The notes below the pieces were generated by a model. The model was not told the DNA's origin and made no database searches. It saw only the letters and a program-made list of their open reading frames with translations. From positions 62,207,933 through 62,271,932 of the forward strand of contig CM043965.1 of the NCBI GenBank assembly GCA_014529385.2: DNA of 64,000 nucleotides, given 5' to 3'. Of the stretch, positions 56,880 to 64,000 are shown piece after piece; position 1 is the first letter of the stretch; every line of letters starts with the position of its first letter. A program made the position numbers and the translations under genes. This stretch comes from Adiantum capillus-veneris. Taxonomy: Eukaryota; Streptophyta; Polypodiopsida; Polypodiales; Pteridaceae.

Positions 56880-59800
56880 ATGTCTGACGGTTTCAGTCAT
56901 ATTGTTACTGAGAAGCTTGAGAAAAATAACTACCCTGCATGGAAGCTCAGAATAACAAATTTCCTAAAAGGAAAAGGTTATTGGGACTATGTAGAAGGAG
57001 ACAATGAAAAGGAACCAGAGATTCCCGAGGCAAATGCTACAGCAGAACAAAGGAAAGCTTTGAGGGACTGGCAACAAGGCCAGAGCAAAGTGATGTATTG
57101 GCTTTCTATGAGCATCACAGATGGCATGATGGGCTATCTACAGGATGCTGAAACCCCCGCCATTGCATGGAAAAACTTAGGCAGAGTGTTCGAGGTGATC
57201 ACCAAGGCCAGGAAGCTTCAACTAAAGTGGGAGCTAAATCAGGTTAAGAGGAACAACCTCTCCATCAATGATTATGCTTTGAAGATCAAGAGTATCATTG
57301 AGGCTCTTGGATCTATTAAAGTCTCAGTGGAAGACGATGACATTGTCCGTGCATGCTTGGATGGTCTAGGAGATGAGTATGTACATTTTAGGTCTTCCAT
57401 GAATACAAGAGACGACATCCCCGTGTTCCAAGATTTGATTTCTATGCTTATTCTTGAGGAGAAGAACCTTGACACATCTTCTTCTCATGGCAGAAATAAT
57501 TCTGAACAGGCCTTCTATTCTAACTCCAACAGAGGTAGAGGTAGAGGTCGTGGTCGAGGCCCAAGGGGTTGCAGGGGCCAATTTATGGAAGGTCAATCAA
57601 ATCAAAACAATACAGGTGGCAGGGGAAACCAGTCTCAAGGCAGGGGGAGTCAAAGAGGTCGTGGTGCAGGATCAAGCAGGCAGCAACATACTCCAGATAG
57701 TAGAGAATGTTGGACTTGTGGTGAAAGAGGTCACATGTTACGTGACTGTCCAAAGGGAAAAGCAAGTAGAAAGAGAGAACAGGGCAACTATGCATCTACT
57801 AGCAGAGATGCAGATGACAGCAAAAACAAGCGCATGTTTGTTATGCAACATGTAATGAATACAATGACTGCAGAGAATTCCACCCAAGATGATGTTTGGT
57901 ATGTGGATTCAGGTGCCTCTAATCACATGATGTCTCGTGGAGAGTGGTTTAGAGATATGCGTAAACCAGATGTGTCAGGCTATGTGCAGACAGGAGATGA
58001 CACAGCTCACCCCATTGCTCATGTAGGGGACATACCTCTAAATACGAAGAGTGGGAAATCAAAGTACTTAGCAGATGTACTTCATGTCCCAAACATTACA
58101 AAGAATCTTGTTTCTGTTGGACAAATGGTTGAGCAGGGTTTGCAGGTTCGCTTCAATCCAAATGGCTGTTATGTAGAAGATTTCCAGAATGGCTGTAAGC
58201 TGATCACAGAGGGCAAATGTGTGGGTAGAATGTTTACGCTGAATGTAGACATGCCTGAGGTAAAAGCTGCATTATTTGCACAGGGCACAGGTGTTGTGGC
58301 TGATGTTGACATTTGGCACAAACGCATTGGCCATGTCAATGAGCAGAGATTGCGCAGCATGCAATCAAAACAGATTGTAAAAGGTTTGCCCAAATTCAAG
58401 GTGGATGGTATGCATAAAGTGTGTGCTGCATGCCAGTTTGGAAAACAGTCAAAGGGCTCATTTCCACATGAGCGTAATGTATGTAAAAAGCCACTTGAGG
58501 TGGTGCACACAGATGTTTGGGGTCCAACCGATACTGCAAGTATACATGGTTGCAGGTATTATGTCTCTTTCATTGATGACCATACAAGGAAAGTATGGGT
58601 CTACTTCATGCGTAACAAAAGTGAAGTGTTTGGTCACTTTCAAAACTTCAAAGTCATGATTGAGAAGGAGACAGATATGCAAATCAAGACATTGAGGTCA
58701 GATGGAGGGGGAGAGTACTTCTCCAATGATTTTTCAGATTTTCTGCAAATGCATGGTATACACAGGCAGTTTACATGCAGATATACTCCACAGCAGAATG
58801 GGGTCGCAGAAAGGAAAAACAGGCACATTGCAGAGGTTGCACGTGCATTGATGAATGAGAAGAACATGCCTCATCATTTCTGGGCTGAAGCTGTAAATAT
58901 AGCTGTGTACATTATGAACAGAACACCTACAGCTGCGGTGCATGATGTAACACCTGAGGAAAAGTTTATAGGTACAAAGCCTGATTTGGCACACTTGAAA
59001 GTGTTTGGCTGCATAGCTTACGTGCATGTACCAGATGAGTTGCGTAGGAAATTGGATCCTAAAGCAGAGAAATGTATTCTTGTGGGATATTTCCTTGAAC
59101 AAAAGGGGTACAGGTGCTACAATCCTACTACACGAGAATTACGAGTGAGCAGAGATGTAGTCTTTGATGAGATGAGCAGCTGGTACAGTAATGCACATGG
59201 CACTATTGGGGCTGATGTAAAAGATGATGTGGTTGTACAAAATGTGAGGCCACAGTCACAGGTTTTGAGTGGACCACAAGAGTCCTCTTCTCGTGGCTCT
59301 GTTGAGAAACCATGGAATGGTAGACTACGTACGCAGGTTACTCCACCAACAGGTACAGGGAATGTATCACGAAAAGGAAAGGAAAAGGTTGATGAACCTC
59401 CCTTTATGGTTGATGCATCATCAGATTTTTCACATGTAGACATGGATTCAGATGGTTCTGAACAAAGTCTTGATGAGGAATTTGGAATTCCGGCTGTCAG
59501 GACACCTGGTGTAAGGAAAGTACAAGAAGATGCTAGAGGGCAAAGGAGTGACCCAGGACCGCGCAGATCTAATAGAGTCAGAAATCCAGTTCAGAAATTG
59601 ACTTATGATGGGTATCTAGCGCATCACCAAGCCTACATGGCTAAGGTGATACAGGATGTGGAGCCCACATGTTTTGAGGATGCATTTGGAAATGTGCATT
59701 GGGATGATGCAATGAATGAAGAGATGGCTGCATTGGAAGCAAATGACACATGGGAGTTGGTGCCATTGCCAAGTGGCAAGAAAGCTATTGGCTGTAAATG

Positions 59801-61229
59801 GGTGTATAAAACCAAGCATAAGGCTGATGGTAACATTGAGCGTCACAAGGCAAGGCTGGTCGCAAAGGGTTATGCACAGACGTATGGCATAGACTATGAG
59901 GAGACCTTTGCTCCAGTGGCAAAGATGACGACAGTGAGAGCTGTCATAGCAGTGGCTGCATCTAGAGGATGGATTATGCATCAAATGGATGTAAAGAATG
60001 CCTTCTTGAATGGTGAGTTGCAAGAGGAAGTGTATATGGATCAGCCACCTGGTTATGTCGATCCAGGTTACCCAGATTATGTATGCAGACTTCTCAAAGC
60101 TTTGTATGGTTTGAAGCAGGGCTCTAGAGCATGGTATGACAGGATTGCCAAGTATCTTGTCAGTATTGGTTTTAGGAGAGCTCATGCTGATCATTCACTC
60201 TATGTACGTGAGAGTGATGTGGGGATTGTGGTCATTACCATATATGTAGATGACCTTATTATTGTTGGTGACAATGCTATGGAGATTGACCATGTGAAGG
60301 GTCTTCTCAAACAGGAGTTTGAAATGAAAGATTTAGGCGAGTTGCGCTACTTTCTTGGCATTGAAGTGATCAGGACTCCAGAGGGTGTATGGCTATCACA
60401 GAGACAGTATGCTTTGGACATGTTGTCAAAGTATGGTATGGCTGATTGTAAGCCAATTTCTATTCCCTTGGATGTGAATGCAAAGCTGAGTGCAGAGAAG
60501 GGTGATGTTGTTGAGGATGTCAACATGTACAGGAAGATTGTGGGTAGTCTAATCTACTTGACTATCACGAGGCCAGACTTGAGCTACACAGTAGGCTTGG
60601 AGAGTCAGTTCATGCAACTTCCGAGGAAGCCACATTTGGATGGAGTACGACGCACACTTAGGTATGTTCAAGGTACTCTTGACTACGCATTGTTCTATGC
60701 AACAGATGCACCATTAGCATTGTATGGGTATACAGATGCAGATTGGGCAGGTAGCATTGTTGATAGGAGATCTACGAGTGGCTTCATGTTCTCTTTTGGG
60801 AGTGGTGCTGTTACTTGGAGCAGCAAAAAGCAGCCTACGGTTGCTTTATCGAGCACAGAGGCCGAGTACAGAGGTGCAGCAGTTGCGGCGTGCGAGGTAG
60901 CTTGGCTACGCACATTACTTGAGGACTTGGGAGTGCAGGTGGACCAGCAGATTTTCATCCATTGTGACAACCTCAGCAGCATGCAGTTGGCTAGGAACCC
61001 AGTGTTCCATGCCAGGACCAAACACATAGAGGTCCATTACCACTACGTTCGAGAGCGAGTGTTGGCGGGCGACATCGACTTGGTCTACGTCGGCACAGAG
61101 GAGCAGATAGCGGATATCTTTATCAAGGCCCTCGGAGCTGAGAAGCTTCGACGTTTTCGGACTATTCTTGGACTCTGCGACATGCAGAGCTCGAGGGGGA
61201 GTGTTCAGATGTCGAGCTCTACACCTTGA
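56880..61229 (+). CDS. Ty1/copia Gag-Pol polyprotein, intact (1449 aa)
   Basis: Domains in order: Gag (residues about 1-200), a Gly/Arg-rich linker, and the zinc knuckle CWTCGERGHMLRDC (from about 277). Protease follows with DSGAS (about 344), then pre-integrase WHKRIGH (about 479). Integrase has HTDVWGP (D about 543), SDGGGEY (D about 606) and E about 643, a D-35-E spacing. RT has MDVKNAFLNGEL and YVDDLIIVG (about 1121-1129). RNase H has YTDADWAGS (about 1282) and ends LSSTEAEYRGAA onward. No stop or frameshift. The length fits the family. The start is the first ATG after the 5' LTR/leader that opens the Gag fold (MSDGFSHIVTEKLEKNNYPA). The last codons and stop lie inside the 3' LTR. It replicates by reverse transcription in virus-like particles. 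Confidence 0.97.
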   Translation: MSDGFSHIVTEKLEKNNYPAWKLRITNFLKGKGYWDYVEGDNEKEPEIPEANATAEQRKALRDWQQGQSKVMYWLSMSITDGMMGYLQDAETPAIAWKNLGRVFEVITKARKLQLKWELNQVKRNNLSINDYALKIKSIIEALGSIKVSVEDDDIVRACLDGLGDEYVHFRSSMNTRDDIPVFQDLISMLILEEKNLDTSSSHGRNNSEQAFYSNSNRGRGRGRGRGPRGCRGQFMEGQSNQNNTGGRGNQSQGRGSQRGRGAGSSRQQHTPDSRECWTCGERGHMLRDCPKGKASRKREQGNYASTSRDADDSKNKRMFVMQHVMNTMTAENSTQDDVWYVDSGASNHMMSRGEWFRDMRKPDVSGYVQTGDDTAHPIAHVGDIPLNTKSGKSKYLADVLHVPNITKNLVSVGQMVEQGLQVRFNPNGCYVEDFQNGCKLITEGKCVGRMFTLNVDMPEVKAALFAQGTGVVADVDIWHKRIGHVNEQRLRSMQSKQIVKGLPKFKVDGMHKVCAACQFGKQSKGSFPHERNVCKKPLEVVHTDVWGPTDTASIHGCRYYVSFIDDHTRKVWVYFMRNKSEVFGHFQNFKVMIEKETDMQIKTLRSDGGGEYFSNDFSDFLQMHGIHRQFTCRYTPQQNGVAERKNRHIAEVARALMNEKNMPHHFWAEAVNIAVYIMNRTPTAAVHDVTPEEKFIGTKPDLAHLKVFGCIAYVHVPDELRRKLDPKAEKCILVGYFLEQKGYRCYNPTTRELRVSRDVVFDEMSSWYSNAHGTIGADVKDDVVVQNVRPQSQVLSGPQESSSRGSVEKPWNGRLRTQVTPPTGTGNVSRKGKEKVDEPPFMVDASSDFSHVDMDSDGSEQSLDEEFGIPAVRTPGVRKVQEDARGQRSDPGPRRSNRVRNPVQKLTYDGYLAHHQAYMAKVIQDVEPTCFEDAFGNVHWDDAMNEEMAALEANDTWELVPLPSGKKAIGCKWVYKTKHKADGNIERHKARLVAKGYAQTYGIDYEETFAPVAKMTTVRAVIAVAASRGWIMHQMDVKNAFLNGELQEEVYMDQPPGYVDPGYPDYVCRLLKALYGLKQGSRAWYDRIAKYLVSIGFRRAHADHSLYVRESDVGIVVITIYVDDLIIVGDNAMEIDHVKGLLKQEFEMKDLGELRYFLGIEVIRTPEGVWLSQRQYALDMLSKYGMADCKPISIPLDVNAKLSAEKGDVVEDVNMYRKIVGSLIYLTITRPDLSYTVGLESQFMQLPRKPHLDGVRRTLRYVQGTLDYALFYATDAPLALYGYTDADWAGSIVDRRSTSGFMFSFGSGAVTWSSKKQPTVALSSTEAEYRGAAVAACEVAWLRTLLEDLGVQVDQQIFIHCDNLSSMQLARNPVFHARTKHIEVHYHYVRERVLAGDIDLVYVGTEEQIADIFIKALGAEKLRRFRTILGLCDMQSSRGSVQMSSSTP
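61191..61201 (+). other. Copia polypurine tract
   Basis: TCGAGGGGGAG directly before the 3' LTR. It lies inside the polyprotein reading frame. Confidence 0.9.
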
Positions 61230-61523
61230 GCTGGCATCCACTACGGGTCTTGGCCGCTTACGGCATTTACTCACTGGCGCGTTAGGTGACCGACACGGAG
61301 GATCTCTGCCAGTGATTCTACAGCTGGACTACACTTATAGTGCCAGCCTAGTACGCTTCTAGCGAGTTCACACTTAGTGACCGCATGTACATATGTGCTA
61401 CTTTTCAGCTTTAGCACTTAGTCATTTTGTACTCTCTTTTCTGTGAAGAAGAAGAAGAAGCTTTCCATCTCTGTGTGCTTTGTGCTTGTCTTGTGTAGCT
61501 CTCTTGCATCCTCATTCTTTACA
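61202..61523 (+). repeat. Copia 3' LTR
   Basis: 322 bp, 320 identical to the 5' LTR. Its first 28 bp are also coding (polyprotein C-terminus and TGA stop at 61227-61229). Confidence 0.96.
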
Positions 61524-63455
61524 CTACGGATGGTTTCGGTAGGCGTAGAATCAGTTTTCGAAGTCCGTCTACGTTTTTCCGTAGAAAAACGCAATCGGAT
61601 TTGACATACGACTTGTGTATTTGGCGTTTCTTCTATCCGTTTGACCTACGGCTTGCCATACGCGCTCTTGATATTGTCTAAAGACTACCTAATCGTCTAC
61701 GGATGGTTTCAGTAGGCATAGAAGCCATTTCCGAAGTCCGTTTGCATTTTTTCGTAGAAAAACGCAACCGGATTTGACCTACGACTTGTGTATTTGGCGT
61801 TTCTTCTATCTGTTTGACCTACGACTTGCCATACGCGCTCTTGACATTGCTTTAAGACTACCTAATGGACTACGGATGGTTTCGGTAGGCGTAGAATCAG
61901 TTTTCGAAGTCCGTCTGCGTTTTTCCGTAGAAAAACGCAATCGGATTTGACCTACGACTTGTGTATTTGGCGTTTCTTCTATCCGTTTGACCTACGGCTT
62001 GCCATACGCGCTCTTGACATTGCTTTAAGACTACCTAATGGACTACGGATGGTTTCAGTAGGCATAGAAGCCATTTCCGAAATCCCTTTGCGTTTTTTCG
62101 TAGAAAAACGCAACCGGATTTGACCTACGACTTGTGTATTTGGCACTAATTCAAACCCATTGACCTACGGCTTGCCATACACGCTCTTGACATTGCTTTA
62201 AGACTACTAAATGAACTACGGATGGTTTCGATAGGCATAGAAGCCATTTCCAAAGTCCGTTTGCGTTTTTTCGTAGAAAAACGCAACCGGATTTGACCTA
62301 CGGCTTGTGTATTTGGCGTTTCTTCTATCCATTTGACCTACGGCTTGCCATACGCGCTCTTGACATTGATTTAAGACTACTAAATGAACTACGGATGGTT
62401 TCGGTAGGCATAGAAGCCATTTCCGAAGTTCGTTTGTGTTTTTCCATAGAAAAACGCAATCGGATTTGACCTACGGCTTGTGTATTTGGCGTTTCTTCTA
62501 TCCGTTTGACCTACGGCTTGCCATATGCACTCTTGACATTGCTTTAAGACTACTTAATGAACTACGGATGGTTTCGGTAGGCATAGAAGCCATTTCCGAA
62601 GTCCGTTTGCGTTTTTCCGTAGAAAAATGCAACCGGATTTGACCTACGGCTTGTGTATTTGGCGTTTCTTCTATCCGTTTGACCTACGGCTTGCCATACG
62701 CGCTCTTCACATTGCCTAAAGACTACCTAATCGTCTACGGATGGTTTCAGTAGGCATAGAAGCCATTTTCGAAGTCCGTTTGCGTTTTTTCGTAGAAAAA
62801 CGCAACCGGATTTGACCTACGGCTTGTGTATTTGACGTTTCTTCTGTCCGTTTAACCTACGGCTTGCCATACACGGTTTTGACATTGCCTTAAGACTACT
62901 TAATGGACTATGGATGGTTTCGGTAGGGGTAGAATTAGTTTTCGAAGCCCGTCCGCGTTTTTCGTAGAAAAACGCAATCGGATTTGACTTACGGCTTGTG
63001 TATTTGGTATTTCTTCTATCCGTTTGACCTACGGCTTGCCATACACGCTCTTGAAATTGCCTAAAGACTACCTAATGGACTACGGATGGTTTCGGTAGGC
63101 ATAGAATCAGTTTCCGAAGACCGTTTGCGTTTTTCCGTAGAAAAACGCAACCGGATTTGACATACGGCTTGTGTATTTGACGTTTCTTCTGTCCGTTTGA
63201 CCTACGGCTTGCCATACACGCTCTTGACATTGCCTTAAGACTACCTAATGGACTATGGATGGTTTCGATAGGCATAGAAGCCATTTCCGAAGTCCGTTTG
63301 TGTTTTTCCATAGAAAAACGCAACCGGATTTGACCTACGACGTAGAAGCCGTTTATGAAGTCCGTTTGCGTTTTTTCGTAGAAAAACCCAACAGGACTTC
63401 AAAAACGGCTTTTATTTTGGGCGTTTCTTCTATCGTTTGACCTACGGCTTGTTAT
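61524..63455. repeat. 173-bp satellite array
   Basis: Monomers begin CTACGGATGG at 61524, 61697, 61870, 62043, 62216, 62389, 62562, 62735, 62908, 63080 and 63253: nine of 173 bp and one of 172. The last is rearranged and ends near 63455. Each carries a dyad GCGTTTTTC-CGTA-GAAAAACGC (or a variant), and two copies of TTTGACCTACGGCTTG about 65 bp apart. Two monomer types exist: GGCGTAGAATCAG and GGCATAGAAGCCA. The first four alternate A-B-A-B. Short open frames across it are not genes. Confidence 0.95.
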
Positions 63456-63939
63456 ATGCCCCCGCCCAACCTTTTTTGAGGAAGAAGCTTGTCTCTAAGA
63501 GCAACGACGACGCTGTTGTTGCTCTCTAGAGGACTTTCATGTGTAAAGGTGAGAGTTGAGCTTCGAATGTATTTTGAGCTGGTCAAATGAAGTCATAGGC
63601 TGCATCAGACGATCCAGGTCACTTTGCCTCGATATGCACAACACCCGGTCAAACTACTGACCATGGAGGAGATTGATGAGATCCCGCCAACGACAGCTAG
63701 ATCTCCTATGATCTACCTATCTCAGCTAGCTATTTTAGCCGTTTAGTCCACACCCAACAATTTAGGATTCCATAATATTTTATTTTGTCATTTTGTCATC
63801 TTTTTACTCTGACTTTGTATCAGATCCACCACATTGTAACTTTCTTGTCTCATAGGTCACTTTGGCCTTTCGAAGACGTTAATATAACATTTCATTTCAT
63901 TTCTCTCTTTAATTTTAATTTCCTACGCGCATACATTAA

Positions 63940-63975
<36 letters not shown>

Positions 63976-64000
63976 TACACACACACACACCGCTCTCTCT
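63456..64000. other. Intergenic DNA with (TC)n and (CA)n
   Basis: No gene seen. TC microsatellite at about 63945-63972 and a short CA run at about 63979-63989. The stretch ending AACATTTCATTTCATTTC (about 63888) resembles plant gypsy LTR ends, but no other element feature supports it. Confidence 0.4.

Larger units (their letters stand above)
56245..61523 (+). mobile_element. Complete Ty1/copia retrotransposon
   Basis: A 5279-bp element with 322-bp LTRs (TG...CA), a primer site, one open polyprotein, a polypurine tract and a 5-bp duplication. The LTRs differ at only two positions (C/A and T/C), so the insertion is young. It lies inside a satellite monomer. Everything needed for movement appears present. 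Confidence 0.95.

Noticed and set aside
62436-63440. Short open frames with a repeated FFHRKTQ-like or VEKCNR-like product
   Set aside because: They are readings of the 173-bp satellite and recur with each monomer.

Overview
This is nuclear DNA of a land plant with a large, repeat-rich genome. The signs are plant-type mobile elements (a Ty1/copia element primed by initiator-Met tRNA, a Ty3/gypsy gag starting MHLRSG, a CACTA TNP2-like transposase), an exon resembling the plant ASR (ABA/WDS) family, GT-AG introns and many GA/CT, GT and CA microsatellites. The sequence alone does not separate fern, lycophyte and gymnosperm. Host genes are almost absent; most of the 64 kb is mobile or repeated DNA of different ages.

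Layout. 1-28 kb is old intergenic DNA: diverged tandem duplications, microsatellites, remnants of gypsy and copia elements (about 2.2-3.5, 21.9-22.5 and 24.2-25.9 kb), a decayed DDE-type transposase (19.2-20.8 kb), clusters of the palindromic motif GGTAGCTACC, and one ASR-like exon with a TATA box (27.1 kb). 28.4-38.5 kb is the most striking part (below). 38.5-44 kb holds no gene I can support. 44.1-53.5 kb is a decayed Ty3/gypsy element with an extra retropepsin-like ORF downstream of integrase. 54.2-55.9 kb is a CACTA transposase remnant on the minus strand. 56.2-63.5 kb is a 173-bp satellite array split by a young, coding-intact Ty1/copia element with 322-bp LTRs and a 5-bp target duplication.

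The candidate new system is a roughly 10-kb unit at 28.45-38.50 kb, edged by diverged inverted repeats. The plus strand carries a multi-exon transposase-like gene, then, after only 139 bp and its own TATA box, an intact 298-residue histone H3 variant. The variant keeps the H3 N-terminus MARTKQTA and a full H3 fold with [15 protein letters not shown], joined by a tail of about 200 residues. The minus strand carries an intact two-exon gene of unknown function (415 aa) and two further ORFs (317 and 194 aa, overlapping in different frames). The two gene sets converge on a block of three very long, near-perfect hairpins in 487-502 bp tandem units. I read this as a DNA-transposon-like element that carries its own H3 variant, possibly to act on chromatin at the element or its target. 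The coding content is seen in the sequence; the mobility and chromatin role are inference. All repeat comparisons were made by eye.
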